A stretch of 64,000 nt of DNA from Aphis gossypii (GCF_020184175.1 NC_065530.1:63031260-63095259); one strand, 5' to 3'; counted from the first letter of the stretch, positions 1 to 15,812 are shown. Program-made: numbers and translations. The notes: generated from the sequence alone by a model not told the origin.

Positions 1-349
1 GCTACTATTATTTTTCCCGTATTCCGCACGTGTTCCAGAGTACAATTGATTAAATAACTACAATTATTAAAGAAATTTACCGTGATCAATAGTTTAATAA
101 AATAAAATGAAAATGCATAAAAAAATTAGAATTTATTATTAATAGCTTATTGTCTGTTTGATGTGATATTCATGACCAGCTCGAGTTCAATCAATGCACT
201 ACGTTCCGCACCCACAGAAAAGTCCATTCATTGACGCCACAGGTAAACAAATATGTATTAGTATATTTTGCGTTACAGTATAAATTAGTCAGGTTAGGTT
301 TATAATTAAAGTGATATAGTATTGGTTTTATTTTTAATAATCGATTCAG

Positions 350-460
350 AGATGGAACCAGGTAAAGGATACTTTTGTGATAATGGGACATGGATGGAAC
401 CGAAAAAAGTTCGACAGCGGGACCTTCACAAGAAGTTCATGCACAGAGTGCAAAAGAAAA
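350..460 (+). CDS. Possible small coding exon, function unknown
   Basis: An acceptor-like tcgattcag precedes an ATG (352) opening 36 codons, MEPGKGYFCDNGTWMEPKKV onward, with a basic second half. It ends at a good donor, aaaa|gtgagt (461), leaving phase 1. Codon use is less AT-biased than the surroundings. Joining to the nearest acceptor-like site (ag ending 845) gives a stop after a few codons, so the partner exon was not found. Without splicing, the frame stops at a TAA directly inside the donor region (38 codons). It could be the first exon of a gene, a short microprotein or chance. Confidence 0.25.
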
Positions 461-480
461 GTGAGTAATGTTTATAACAT

Positions 481-2380
481 TATGGTCAATACTTTTGAAC
501 CTTATATGCCAATAATATAAACATAATTTAAACTAAAACATTTGTTTTTCTATAAACTATCTAATACACTCATTGACTCTATTATAATTATTATCATTTA
601 TCGTTAATTATTGTGTACCCTAATATATTAATATAATTTAAACAGTGTATTTTATTGTTTTATTATACAAAGCTCTTGCACTATATACAAATTAATTTAC
701 TCAATGATGATAGTAATGGAATAATTATTATAAGCTATAAACTCAAAACACTAGAGCTTGTTAAGTATTTATTAATTAAATTTCGTACATTTAGTGAAAA
801 CTAGCTCAAACACTATAATATGATAATATTCACGTGCTCTTAGCAGTCTGGAACTGTTGAGTAGTACGGGCTCCTTCACACAAGACTATTTCACTCGTAT
901 CAGTACCACTTTTAGAGGTTGCTTTTTAGAAGCGAAGTGAACCATCGTCGTGGTTTTTAGCACATCAGATTTATAGCTGTGGTGAAGTGTAAGACTATTG
1001 ATAATAAATTATTATCTTCGCAGCTTTTTCCATTAGAAGCAAATCTCCTTGTGAAAGAGCCTTATTACTATAAACTAATTATTATTTCGAATAATACTAG
1101 TCCCATCTTTACTTGTATTTATTTCAAATTCCATCAGTAGTACATAGTTTGTAAAATGTTTAAGTAAATGTATTTAAATATTTTAATAGCATTTAAAATA
1201 CTTTTTAAGTAATTTTGAATTGAGTGTTTAGAAATTATTTTAAATATTGTCTTGAACATGTTTGTATTTGAAAATAAAATACTTTTCAAAATTCAAACGA
1301 ATTATTCATCAGTCATATATTATTTTTTTAAAAAGGTTTAATATTTTATTTATAATATTTGTTCACTCATAAACGGTACACAAATGTCTAATAATATCTA
1401 TTTGAATGTATTATTACAATTTTAAATTATGAAATATAAAATTAATTTTGGCCAACAGACTAGTGAAAAGTGAAATGAAAAAAATATTTGAAAAGTTTAG
1501 TATTTAAATACGTACTAAGTGTTTGTATTTATTTTGTTCTTCTTTTAAGTATTTTAAATACTTTTTGAATGGATGTATTTGTATCTGTATTTTAATATAA
1601 TTTTAAAGTATCTCTTACAAGACTGGACGTTCATCAGTACGAGTGTTTTAAAGAAGATTTATGAAATTATAGAAACAATTAATAGTTTGAAAAGACTTGA
1701 AAATTACTCGTAGGCCTAAAGATGAACCCGATATGACTTAAGTTCGATATTATTTGTAATCAAGTTAAGATATTTTCGGGCAAGGTGAATTGTAATAGAA
1801 TCGTACAATTTCGAAGGTACCTTTTCAAGAACACTATACTGAGTATAATATATTGAATTTTGTTACCGTATTATATGATAGGTATTCATTGGTTCAATAC
1901 ACAATAATATAATACGATGTATAATATTGTGTATATTATATTATAGCTAATAAAATGTGTAAAGAGAAGACCTGACTTATGTTTGACAAAAACTCAAAAT
2001 ACATTTTAAGAAAACGTAGAAGCGTTCAATTGAAACACATTTAAATAAAAATACCGATCAACGATAATACCTTGGCTAAATGTTTTTTATTTATATACAT
2101 TATGTTGTCCATTAACTAGGTATTTCACGCATTCTTGGCACGTGAAAATGTACAATTTTATGTACATAATATATTGCAGCACCTACTTCATTACGAGATC
2201 CAACGATGCGTATACGAGTTTCTTGACTTCTCGTACGAGCTCTTTGAAATATGAGTATGCGTTTATTTTAGCACTTTTTGCTTATAAAAATAATAAATAC
2301 ATAATAATTACTCTAAAGCACTAAAAACGTGGACGTGTATTAGTGGTATACATAATATATTAAATTATATTAAATTATAA
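481..2380. other. AT-rich non-genic stretch
   Basis: No supported gene. It contains the degenerate AAATACTTTT-like repeat described separately; short frames are Lys/Ile/Tyr-rich noise. Confidence 0.5.
1090..1630. repeat. AT-rich degenerate repeat built on AAATACTTTT-like units
   Basis: Many variants of 'tatttaaaatactttttaagtatttgtattt' occur on both strands across this stretch, for example near 1190, 1270, 1500 and 1545-1600. This suggests an old repeated or foldback element. Edges and class could not be fixed. Confidence 0.3.
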
Positions 2381-3930
2381 CCCTTCGGAACCCGCGGTGT
2401 CGAGCAATCGCTCGAGTGTGTATAGCGACCGCCATCGTATAAAAATATATTTTAATTTAATAGTAATTACACGACGCCGTTTTCGTAATAATTATAGCGC
2501 GTGGGCATTCGTTTTTGACGTGTTAATAACACGCAACCCGAGCGAGTTCGGCAAGACTCTCGATCTAACCTCGCGCACTGCAATATACTCGTGTACAATA
2601 ATAATATTTACTGTAGTTAAGATTAGGATTAGGATGATCGTTACATGCAGAACCCGAAAAACGTTCATAATAAGACCGCATAGCTTATTCGAAAAAAGTA
2701 CATATTTCTTACGGCCGATCAGTGTGTCGAAATTATCAACGAACACGGACACGGGTTCATGTATCAATACGTATAATGATCATTATTAATTACTCTTTTT
2801 TTTTTTGCGTGACTAGAGAATAAAAAAAATAATTTTACCATCGTCGGACTTGTACCTAAAATATTTATTATTTATTAAGCAAAGGTTAAATACCCATTTT
2901 TTTTTTTTTTTAAGTAACTATTATAGCATGGTGAATTTTCAATAATTTACTATAAATTATTTGTCTATATGTAGTTGTTAAAGTTACTTCCTCTCACTCA
3001 TATATTAACAATTCAACCATTAGATAAGAACAAAACAAGAAATGGCTTAAAAGTGTGTGCACCAAGTATAATCCTCATTTACAATTCGTCGGTGTATTAT
3101 ATATCGATATCGATATTCAAAAAATTCCGTAATTTCGAGTACGCCAGGATGAAGAGAAACTTCTTAAATTTAAAACCATTGAACAATAAAAAACACCACA
3201 GTAAAAATTTAAACTTTTTCTCCAAATGACTTACAATTATGTAAAAAAAAAAAAAAAACCGTGAACAAATTAACCATAATTATTAATCTTATTAACACGA
3301 GAAAATGACTGTTAAAATAATATTATCACAAACGAATCGCCTTGTTCGAGTATATAATACATCCGCTGCAGTAGTATCGCCGGCGAGATATCTGACTGAT
3401 GTAGTTTTCGGTCGATTTCATGTTGTACGCGCCTATATACCCGCAGTGTATACATTACTCGTCCATGAAAGACTCGTATACGGCCTGGACAGGAATTATT
3501 AATACAACATTATCATTATTAATATTATATTATACTAATACTATACAGGTACTATCGGCGTCCGTGCCGTTTTGTGTCGGGTCGGCCTACACGCGGCACA
3601 GAGCCATTTACGAAACGATGCCAACGAAACCGGAAGATCTCGGCCGAGGAGATTTTCGTTCTCTTTTCTTTTTCTCCGTACGGCCGGTGGTAATAATATC
3701 ATTAAATATTCTATGCCCACGCCCGTCCGTCCAGCGTGTGTGCATTACGGTGCACATTTCGTATTATTATTATGCTCCGATCGGCTGCAGCTCGCGCGCA
3801 AACATATTATATATAGTCTTCGGGGCGCGGAGTGTGATGATAACGTTATTATATTCGATCGAATCCGTTTCGGTCCAGATGATCGACCAACTAATTGGGT
3901 GCGCCAAACACAATGCGCGTTAAAGTAACA
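2381..3930. other. GC-richer island, no supported gene
   Basis: CpG-containing patches at 2390-2760 and 3300-3930 stand out from the AT-rich background. Overlapping open frames occur on both strands (for example 2397-2789 plus and 2492-2767 minus), but no frame shows a recognisable domain or clear splice boundaries. It could be a promoter or an untranslated exon. Confidence 0.3.
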
Positions 3931-6490
3931 CCAGCTAAATAATATTTATTATTATTGAAATCCCATATATATATATTACGTATATGGTAGCCGGTAGGTG
4001 TACAGCTGGGGTCTTTATTCAGTACTCGAACTTTGAATATTTTAATTTTAAATTTTCGATATTCGATAGAAAAATTCAATTTTTGATATTCTTATATTTT
4101 TGAGTATTCATCATCCGACATTTCAGACGATACAACTATGTTGGATATTAATTGAGAAATTGTCACTACGAGCAAGCCATATTCATGTTTGTACTCAGTG
4201 GCGTGCCTGTACTTATAACACATTTATACTGTAGCGTAAAACATTTATCAAAAGTCAGGATTATACAGTGACGACGGGTATATAAATTTACAAGGCAAAT
4301 TAAAAAATAAAAAACTCATTTAAAATTAATACTAATATACGTAGACGGAATGGAATATTTAACAGCAACAGGAAAATAAAATAACAACAATTTAAAATAT
4401 AGATTTTCAGGTATCATAAACTTGGTTACTCTGCAAATTTAATGAATTTGTATGTGGTTTACTTTTTTGTATAAAATTCTTAAGTACATATTGTTTTTGA
4501 ATATTTTAAACTAATTTAACCTACAATTCTGATTTAGTATAAGTATATACCATATATTTTTTTATTATTTTAATATTGGATACTGGCTATAAAAATTATA
4601 ATATTTGATTTTAAAAGATGTAGCTCTATTTTTATATTTTATAAATTCAAGGTAATTTAAAATACTATTATTATTATTTTCATATAGTTATTCAGATTCA
4701 GTAATATGTTCAAGTATTTCCTAAGAAATTATTCGGCTTTTAAAACTGTATTTTTAGTATCAATTTTCATGGGATAAGTGGATGATTGATTTAACAGCTC
4801 TTTAGAACATTAAATTTATAGATTTGAAATTCGCTTTTAGTCATAAATAATATACTCTCTCTTTCTAGTACATATACTCATTTTTCTATGGTGCATGTTC
4901 ACACGTAATATTTTCATGTTTAACCAGGAATAAATCAACACTATTCATAATAAATTTTGATATTGTTTATTAGTATTATTTATTTATTATTATTATTATT
5001 ATTTTTTTTTACTAGTTTGTGAACAAATTTTCAATTCCATCAAGATGCGACTGCGTATAAAGAAGTTTGATATAGATAATCCATGCAACGACTAAAATCA
5101 AACCGGTCAAGAATTGCATGTATAGCACAACACCTACACGTTTAATGTGTTTTAAGGTCGATTTACATCTTTAAAATATATATTATAATTTCTAATTATA
5201 CTCACAAAACTTATAATCGAAAACATATGTACAAACAATAACATTTAAACATATTAAAAAACGTTAAATTTATGGTTTATGAAATCTAAGTAAAATGTGA
5301 ACTATTATATGAGCCATGAGGTACCTATATATTATGTCGACTTTGCACACATGGATATCTTTTTACAAAGTGTTACACTGTGGTAACCATCGCATATTTT
5401 TATGTTCAAATCAACGTGTCGTATTGTATAATACTATGTATTATAGGATAAGTTATCTACATGCTGAAATTAGTTATTCTGTTACAGAGTTTCAAACTCG
5501 TTACACAAAGTGGCGTAATACTACCACATTAGAGCATACAAATCAATATACTTAATGAAGTACTAGATACGTGCGAACAAAACGTATATTTTAAAAATTG
5601 AAAAACGAACTTCTTGTGATCACTGTAATATTCACCAAGACGCGTTGGCTTAGAGTTTTAAACCATTGAACCGCATTACATTTTTTTTTACCATAAAATT
5701 GTCATTACACCGATTACGCATGTTTCTAAATAAACAATAAGCTCGGTTAGTCGTAGAGAATTTAAATAAAAAGTCTAATAGCCATTTAAAGTCTTTCGAG
5801 TCAAGGTAGTGATTATAAATGTATACTGGTTAGAAACATAAATAATTAATACCGAACAGTACTGTTTAATCATGATGTAGATAGTGGTTGTTTATTTATT
5901 AACCCATTTGAACGATATTTTATTTCTATAAAGAAAACACGAATGCATAAAATATATTATTTAGGTATGTTATCAAAAATAAATATGTAAGTGGCTGACA
6001 TAACAAACGGTTTTCGTGTTCAATGCAATAAACAAATAATTATAATAATTAATGTTTAGCTGCCAGCTAATTTTTCGCTTTTATAAAATTTGTATAACAT
6101 TTAAAAAATAAAAAAAATTGAACAGTTTTATGTGATTTTCACGATAAACCTTCGTGTTACTCATTGAGTTGTATGGGCAAAACATGATTATAGGTCTTAA
6201 TGCTAGATCGATACATGAGCACGCACGACGTACTGCGCCGTCAAAACAAATTTGTTTACAAATAATAATAAAATAATAATATTTACATATATTATGCGTG
6301 TATGTGAAAAAAAATGGAAACCTTGACTTCACCGATAAATAGTCTGATAATCAAACGCTAAACTACATATTATTATCTATCGTTTCAAAATGTTATAATT
6401 AATAACAATAATTAAAAAAAACTAATGTCAACACTAATATCTTAAAAACATTTAACATCATATTCAAAATACTAAACACCCATTTTAATA

Positions 6491-6509
6491 ACACACACAC
6501 ACACACACA
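6491..6509. repeat. (AC)n microsatellite
   Basis: A run of alternating A and C continues into an AT-rich stretch. Confidence 0.9.
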
Positions 6510-7775
6510 TATATAATATATATAATATACACAATTAAAACAGCGTCAACAACGAGGAAAATTTGTGTGTGCATGTGCTTTATTTAATACATCGATATTT
6601 ATAGTATATAATTAATAAATGCAGATAAAAACACTAAACAATCATAATATTATACCCCACATTGGAACACGACCATGGAATAAAATATTTACTTTTCAAT
6701 CGAACCCATATAGCCGCCGTAATGCTGTATTATTTATGTATGCAAAATTACCTTTCCCAAATTTGCGCCACTATTGATATAAGATACTATGAGGTAATGC
6801 TAACCTATACGGAAATAAGGAATGTGCTACAGAACACATATCTGATACAATGAATAATAATAACTATAAATATTTATAATCAATTTAAATTGAACATTTT
6901 AATTTTTACCCGTGCGTTATTAAATATACAAAAAAGTACGTATTTTGCATTATTCAGCTACTACAACTCGCTACAATTTTACGTTTCAACGATTCGCGGG
7001 ATCCAAAGTAAGTCATAATAACTCCGGTCATCAAAAAATTAATAAAGGTAATCATCTATTTTGTCGGTGATTATTTATATCTGTGATATGGTAACAATTT
7101 ACGAAACTTGCAGTTGATTAGATACATGCAACTTACGAGTTAGTGGTCATCCGAGATTTATCGTTTGACTTGTAGTTTGAAAAATATGACTCGCGGGCTT
7201 AGCTGATTTGGCCATCATAATTCACGAAGTTTTAATTTGTGTTAGCTATGACAAGCATTAATAATATATTTTAATCTGAACTCAAAAACAGTTAAATAAA
7301 AAATACGATTTTTACTTGAGAAGCTTGCTCACATTTTAAATTCAATGTGTGAAACCCAATGCTAATTTTGTATGAACTTCGAAAGTACATTTAATTTAAG
7401 CAATAGCCCATTTACAGGTAAAATGACCTAAACGACCTAACCTCATTTAACCGACTATTATTTACACGACCTCCCTTGAAAACAAATGGGTACAAGTTGT
7501 AATAATATCAATCACGCTTTAGGATTTGTAGACTAAAATGATCTAAGTGATCAACTTAACACCATTACCTTATTAAAATAAGGCCAATGAATGATGTCTA
7601 TAATCATTTAAATTTTAAAGTATAATATAGAAAATACAAGGATAATAAATAATAAAAAAATAATGTTTCCGGATTTTTTCACATCCTAAATGTTGAAAGT
7701 TCTACAACATAAGATGTGTACATATTACGTAATATTTACCTACGTCATACAGTATTACAACTTATAATTTACGTC

Positions 7776-7798
7776 ATATATATATATATATATATATA
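7776..7798. repeat. (AT)n microsatellite
   Basis: Uninterrupted alternating A/T run. Confidence 0.9.
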
Positions 7799-10700
7799 AT
7801 ATGATACTCTTGAAGTTCATAAAGCATAAAAAAAAATTCAAATAGTATACCACTCATTAAAAAATGTCAGATGGGTCACTGTAATGGATGTGTTAAATCT
7901 GAATTCAATATTTCAATGTACATAAAAAACTATTCAATGTAAAGACTGTCTGCCAGCCTAGAATATTCTATTTTTAAAACTAATAAACTAATTAAAAAAA
8001 AAAAAAAAAAACATAACAACAATATTGTTTTGGTATAAAATATGTGAATTTTAAGTTGCATTTTAAATAATAACCGGAGCTCATATATTCATATATATTT
8101 TTTTTTAACAAGCTGTGAACAGTTATGTAACGATAATTATAATTATTAACTTACTACGTTAAAAAAATATATTTATTATTAAGTTATAATGTACCTATCC
8201 ACTCTAATCTTTATATTATATATGCGCATAATTGATCCATTAATGGTATTTATGAAAGTATCGTTGGCCAATTGCCATACTACAATGTTTTTAATATCAC
8301 AGTATAGTATAATATTTTAAGTAGTTTTGTTTATTTAATACATTAAATTGTTGGTTAAAATACCTATGCATTATTATCATAATTCAATCATTAATTAATA
8401 TACATAAGTGATATTAATATGGATGCTAAAATATTAAAATAAAATATAACAATAACAAATTTAAAATATAATACAAACAGTGTAATTTTAAAATATTGTT
8501 GATTTGATTATAAATGATTTCTGACACTTCAAAAGTACTTATTATACTTTAATAAGCTGGGTTTAATTGGTCGGCACAGAGAATAATAAGTCAAAATCAT
8601 TACTTGTCAGGTCTCATTTCTAACTTAAATAAGTTTTTAATTTCTCAAAGATAGCGTTAACTGCGTAAAAACATTCTTCTATAGGATAGAGTCTTAATTT
8701 AACTAATGTACTTACCTCCCTTTATAGCCACGCTGCACTGTCTAGTGTCCATTATAGATACACGCACTTAAGTGTAAACCAAAATACCCGTACTGAAATA
8801 TAGGAGTATTATATTGACCATCGAAAAAAAACTATTTTATATTTTATAATTATTATAATAACAAAAAAGCTATAAAATATAAATAAATTTAAATAATCTG
8901 TATTATAGGGCTTTCCTTTTAGAATAAAATATTTCACTGTGATATTGCAATTTGCAGTGTATGAACTTATTTCAGACGGGAATTCAAAAATTGTGTCTTT
9001 TATGTCGACACCTGCGAGTCGTGGGACCGCATCAGTGCTTACTATACTCTGTCCTCTTGCATCTATAGTGGTCACGTACCACATTTGCTTACATCGTGTG
9101 TAGGTACACAATATATACGTGCTCCTGACGGTTATAGGTAGCCGACAGAATGAATAGAACTTAATACAATATTTCTATTTGTCGGTAAAACAACTATACC
9201 GACGATTTTTCGTGTGCAGAACTTTTCGGGACGGTAAAAAATATTGCCATTTCTGTAGATTGCGGATATTATTCATGCTACGAAAGCCCAGGAAAATTAA
9301 ATGTCCCGTTTTAGCTCCACGGATTCCCGATGCTGCCGCTTAGCGCAGCGAGTTCATAACGATAATCCAGTGACTCTCTCGGTATAAGTTCGTTATTATA
9401 ATAATATTATTTATGATACTGTAAAACTTAACTCTGCCGGAAAACGTATTTACCAAACGCGTTATTATTTTCGTTATCGTCGTGCACTCCACCGACTGTG
9501 CACAATATATTCGTTATCGATGTCTGGCGACGGTGGATTCATGACGTGCGAGCGATATCACAATATCATATTATACCACCTATTCTTTTCTTTGTAGTAC
9601 TTTATTTAACTCCCGAGTATAATAATGTTATCCTCCGCAGGATTTGTTTACTGTTATATAATATCGTACACACGAGATTGTTGCAATACCTCTCAGTCTC
9701 TATCTCTCTCTCTCTTCATAACTTATAAAATATACTGTACACAACTTACTATACAACGATAATAGAAATTATATTGTTACTGTAATATTGCTACATAATA
9801 TAATATGGTCCGTTATAACTCGTGACCGTTGTCGGTGCCTATTTAATACCGTCAACATTTTGTTCGGCAAAATAAGATTCAACGTTATAGCTGAAACAAT
9901 GTAAAGGCAAATAACATATCGCAGGAGTATTGTTACACCAATATGTTACACTATGCACACGCTGCAGAAACAATAAACTGCGGCACACGGACACAGTATT
10001 ATTTGATTTGGCCGATCAAAATTGATTTTCTATTATTCTCGTTATTCATTAATATTGTGGTGTATGTGTGATTAACCATACCGATTGTAATATTATGACG
10101 TGTTGTTTGTCGATTAATGTGATATTGTTGATCAGCCATTTGTTCTTATAAAGAAATGTAATCATTTCGAACGGATTTGATAAAATAAAAATAGAAATAC
10201 CTCAAACCGACAACATTACAAGAATGTAATACGAAAAAGCTTTTTAGATGCCAAAGTAGTACATTATTATTGTTTTCTTCAATCCTGACGTCTGTTTGAC
10301 TTTATTCTTTCGTTCTATTTGCGTATTTACTGTCGTGGAAGATTTCTGGGAATTATTTACACATCTCGTACATAATAACACGTAGACGTGTCAAGCTCAT
10401 AGACGTTTTTTTTTTTCACAAATACGTGTGCGCGAGTTAGAAGTGTGGCATATTTTTTGTGGATATAGTTAAGAGGTAATTGGTTTTACACAATAGAAGT
10501 ATGTGTATTTTCTTTTCAGCCATGATTTTAATACTAGTATTATATGTATATATTAGACTGAACCGTAGCTATAAATTGCCTATAAGGAGTATTCCAAAAA
10601 TGTCATAATTATTTCTTATATAGAAATAATATATCTATACTATAATAAACTATTACAATATTGTTTATTTTACAATTAAGTATGATAAAATAACGTTCTT

Positions 10701-12060
10701 CAACTCGTCACGTATCTTTATTTGAACAAAATGTAACGAATTTCGATTTTAAAATTTTTTCTTCACATTTTAAACTTAAATTCTTAAAGAAATTAATTTC
10801 TTTTTTCTTTTTAATGATATGTGTTAATCACACACAGCTCAATTCATATTACGAGAAAGCAGCTAATACTATTTACGTGATAACTCGTCGGATGACAATA
10901 AGAATAATTGAAACAGAAGTTGTAATATTGTAGTCTCGTCTCCTTTGAGGGCAGCTCTTGATTTGAGCTCTGGACGTGCACGTATAGAACTTTTTTCATT
11001 TTGTGTATTTTCATTGTAAAACACGTAACTTGCTTTTTTGAATTCACATCGTATCTGTACGTAAATTATTTAACTTTTGATATAAATATCATACATATTA
11101 GTGATTGATATAATGTTGTATAGTAGTCTGTAGACAATCGTATACAATACAGTTATTATAAAAATTATATTATATATTTATCATAACTTATTATATAATT
11201 CATTACTATATAATAATATATTACATTATACAAAACATATATATAAATATTTTTACTTCAGAAAGTCGTAGAAAATGTTTACTGTTCATAATATTGGGTG
11301 GACGATGTATAAATTGAAGAACATGAGAAAGACAAGCATTGTCTACGTTATCGATTCAAACGAAAAATATTTTCGAGTTGATTGCTCTTTCATTTCTTTG
11401 GTCATCAATTATAAATTATAAAATAAAAAATATGGTACGAATATAATATTATATTTTAATGGCTTAGCTACGTATAGTCATTAGCCAAGATTAGGTGCCA
11501 GTAGTTGTATATAGACATGATATATGCTCTCGGGTTGTATAATGTAGATATTAGTCTATGATGTTGAAAACACAATTATATGGACTATACTAAAAAAAAA
11601 TAATGAGAATAGAGCAGTTGATAAACCTCTTATTTGTATCATGAGTTCCATTTTAAATTAATAATTACTTGTTTTCTTTATATCATACTTAACATTGTTT
11701 AACATTAACAACTAAATACACATATAAGAAGTACCTTGAAACCATTTCAAAAATTACATTTAAATTTTAAATGATTAAATATTTACCAAATATTTCGACA
11801 GAAGACTAAATAGTTTTGACTTTAATATTATTTGTTTTCCATACAATATCTCGGTAATGTACAAACAGTATGAATTATTACGACCGCACGGCGTTATATA
11901 TAGGCAAATTAAATTTTTAAGTCTTTATGACGTATCAAGTTTTCGGCATTTTCATCACTCCTAGGTGAATAATATAATATTGCGTACGGTTTTTGTTCAC
12001 AATTCGGTTCAATATTTGTTTCGATTATTGATGTATTATAAGATTTTTTCCTACGATTAA

Positions 12061-12760
12061 CTTTTTTGATGACCGATGGTAGGTATAGATGATTTTGGCG
12101 GGCGTTTCTAAAATCAAAAACGCGCTATACTCCAACGTACGCAAAATGGCGGCACTGTAGATTAACACTGTAGCATATTTCAGTTTTAGTACCAGCTAAT
12201 ATTACACCACTAATTCACAACTAGGACCGTGTTGAGAATTTTTTACGCCTATATTGTATAACTGTTGTAAGTATTTCGAGAAAATTTTGTCCATCCGTCG
12301 ATCGCGGTGAAACCCTAGACGGATTCGTGTTTCGGTCATCAGCTAAAACCAAATCCCTATTTATGGCAATAATAATAACCGTTGAGCCGTTAACGATCAG
12401 CTATTCACCCACATGACTATATCAATGATAATCTATACCATTACATATACGTAATACCGACTTGTCCGTCAACTACGGTTGTCGGTTAACCTCTGCGTTC
12501 GGTACGGTATAGTTCTAGTTACGTCACCGCACCATTGGATTCATTACAGCATCGTCTGTATGTAAACTCGCAATGTTATTAATGTTTACTTGGCTGCTGT
12601 AATCATATTATTTTATAGACACAACCGATCGCCCCTTTAGTAAATACGGATGTATCCATACCATCGCCGGCCGGTGGTCAAAGTTACGTTCCACGAATCA
12701 CAGATTCCCGGAAGTCCAGTCGTCCGAATACGAGTTCGCAGATCGATCACAAAGACGTAC
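12061..12760. other. GC-richer unique stretch, no supported gene
   Basis: Higher CpG density than its neighbours, with no long frame on either strand. It could be a regulatory or untranslated region. Confidence 0.25.
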
Positions 12761-15700
12761 TATATTATCTAATAATATTAATTAAGCCGTTCAAACATTT
12801 TTCTTTCTGCAATATTCAGAGAAAAAAAATCCAGACTGATATTATAATAAAATATTACAATTTTCTTATTCCGTTTAAAATAACGACACAAAAAATTTAG
12901 TCAAAACAAACTTCTAAAAATTATATTTTCAAAGACTTTTAATTATATAGGTACCAGCGTTTAAGTTTGAAAAACGACACAACTCAACTTTAACTAAATA
13001 AACAAAGATAAATAAACAAAAATCTAAATTTATTAAATACACTCATTGATTGAATGGGGTAGAATTGTTATTCCCATGAAATCTGATCTGTATTGCGTAT
13101 TTTGTAAAATCATCAAAATGTTTCTTAAAATAGTTTGTTTTCAATATTTCTATTTCAATCTCTATATTAAGGTATTTAAAATATTCACAACGTAGCATTA
13201 TTTTTTAGAATTTGCCTTACTATTTGAATAAAGGTTATATAGTTGTATTGTTAGCCCATCATTTCTCACTATTGGTTTGCATACAATTTTCGGAAAGTTA
13301 TATTGTTTTAATACAGTCGACATTTCTGTTTTACGCAAATGTGTGGGAACTCGTTTATGTTTCAAGTTATTTGAAATGCACAATACATAAAGTTTAACCG
13401 CTATTGACATTTCGTTAGGCGAAAAATATTTGTATAAAATATAACCAAATAAACTAAAGGCCTAATTAATTTGTCTAACCTAATATTAGCTGACAATGAT
13501 ATATCGTTAAATTCAAATTTAACATACCTTTATTTGTAACCCATTTGATATTCAATGTACATCAGAGTGGTACCCACTTATCTACGTTTTTAAGTATGTA
13601 CTTAAGACCACGAAATATGAAAAAAATATAAATTGTAATTAGGTCTAAATAAACCAAGTGATGTAGAAATATTAAAAAACGTATACATTTTGCAGTTTCA
13701 CGGGAAAACAATGAATCGTAGTTTTGTTAAAACCATAATATGTCCATGAAACCTTTTTTTTTTTTTAATTGCTATGGTAATGTAGTTATGTTGTGTATTG
13801 GTTAATAACAGGGGTCAACCTAAGTACTGTGAAAAAAATTTGATGATGCAAAATCGGTAAAGTAATCGATTATGAGGAGCAAACTAAGTACTCTAAAGAA
13901 TAATAGGTCAAACATAAATGCCCAAAAACATACCTATGTCAACATTGTAACATAAATAGAAACATTATTACAAGTTAAAAATTATTCAGCATTACAAACG
14001 ATATTATTGTGAATGATAAATTGACTTCTTAATGATAATACTTACAGATCAATAAACTGAAATATACAACTCGTAATAGACGTGGATACATTATTATCTT
14101 TAAACTATTAGGATAACATTTGGTTTGTACCATAACCAATTGTTGTTTTAGACTTGTAAAATTACAACTTATCTGATTTCTTGTTTGTTATGAGTATTAA
14201 ATACTTAAATTTTATCAAAGTAATATAAAATTGAATGCAAAAACATATTTTGTTAGACTAAATCCATAATACCTATTAGATTTGTTTTTCTATTAGTTAT
14301 TAAAATATACAGCGCTTGTATAATATTAGTGTGAAGTATATTCGGTGCCTATTGAATATTGAAAATTAATATTGTCAATGGTTAATAAACATTGTACATA
14401 ATTTCAATTTAAAAGTTTAAACAAACTTTAAACGTTCTAGTAATATACATACCTATGTCATTTTCATATTGATTATTTAATGTTACATTATAAGTATGAA
14501 TTTAATATAAATGTGTACAATTGACTGCATTTATGCTTAATTTAATACTCACAATTTATCAGTAATCCCTGATATAAAAAAATTGTTGTGTTTTATTCAT
14601 ATTAAACAATATAACTAAATCAATAATATATTTTATCTTATATTAAAAATTTTAATTTAAATCTTAGAACCAATTACTAACCATGAACCTATTTTAGACA
14701 ATCGTTAAAATATTCGACAGTATTTCAAAGTTCCTTATTGAAAAATAATAAATAAATAAATAATTCATTTATCATAATTCATAAGTAAAACTAATGTAAA
14801 AATGTCATCAAGATCGTTGAAGTATGTAATAGAATAATATTATAAGCAAAAATTAACTTGTATGTCATTTTGTAACTAAAAATATAACATGATTCGTTAA
14901 TAGATTGTAAAACCTTGTTTTTTTTTTTTAAATATTTAATATTGAATATGTAAATAGATTTCATATGGTTAATGAGCATGCCTGTGTTTCAGATTTAGAA
15001 TTTGCTAGTGATTAAAACCCACTTTGCTTTTATTTTTCAAATAATACTTTATAGTGCTATTATTCTTTGAAAATAAATACAGATATTGTTTTGAAAAATA
15101 TTTCCTAATATACACAATATAATATTCATCATAAAATAACGTTGAACAATATTAATTTTATATGTGTAAGGTATTACCTATGCAACAATAAAATACTTGT
15201 TTACAACAGTTCATAGAATCGTGTTAGTTATATAATATTTAACTCAAAATATATAATTTTGATTAATTTTTAAATGCTACTATAAATATAAAAATTATAT
15301 TTATTTATATACTTTGTACCTGTAATTCTTTGAAAAAAATTATAATATAATTTATTATTTTAAAAAAAAAAATTGAAAGATTTTTCCATTGAAGTTGTTG
15401 GAAAATATTAATTTTATTTTCTATTTTTAATTTTTGATTATTTGATAATCAACATAAAGCTCAATAAGTGTTATTAACAGTATAATATATTATACAATAT
15501 ACGTAAGTACAATATTTATACACTTTTGAGGCTGTTTCAAGTCAAAAATAATGTTATTTAAAAAAAACCAACAATTATGCAAATTTATTTTATAACCTTC
15601 TCAATTTAGTAAATGTCATATTCATACATATTTTGAGTACAATTGCTTTGACCTCATGGTAATTATAACTAAATATTCATATTATAATATAAACATTAAT

Positions 15701-15777
15701 TAATTTACTATTTAAATTAAAAATATTAAAACCATGCAAAAATTAGCAAATTGTACCTATACAATATACATATTATG

Positions 15778-15781
<4 letters not shown>

Positions 15782-15809
<28 letters not shown>
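15782..15809. repeat. (AT)n microsatellite
   Basis: Uninterrupted alternating A/T run of 28 bp. Confidence 0.9.

Positions 15810-15812
<3 letters not shown>

Larger units (their letters stand above)
3931..12060. other. AT-rich non-genic stretch with microsatellites
   Basis: No supported gene. It includes the AC and AT microsatellites and a GC-richer patch near 9000-9550 that has no domain-bearing frame. A CT-rich run (ctctctctctct) lies at about 9702-9716. Confidence 0.5.

Noticed and set aside
2397..2789. 130-codon plus frame and its minus-strand partner
   Set aside because: Open on both strands with no domain and no clear exon boundaries; probably a GC-richer non-coding patch.
4196..4212. 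CAGTGGCGTGCC, similar to a hAT transposon end
   Set aside because: No matching inverted end or target duplication was found nearby.
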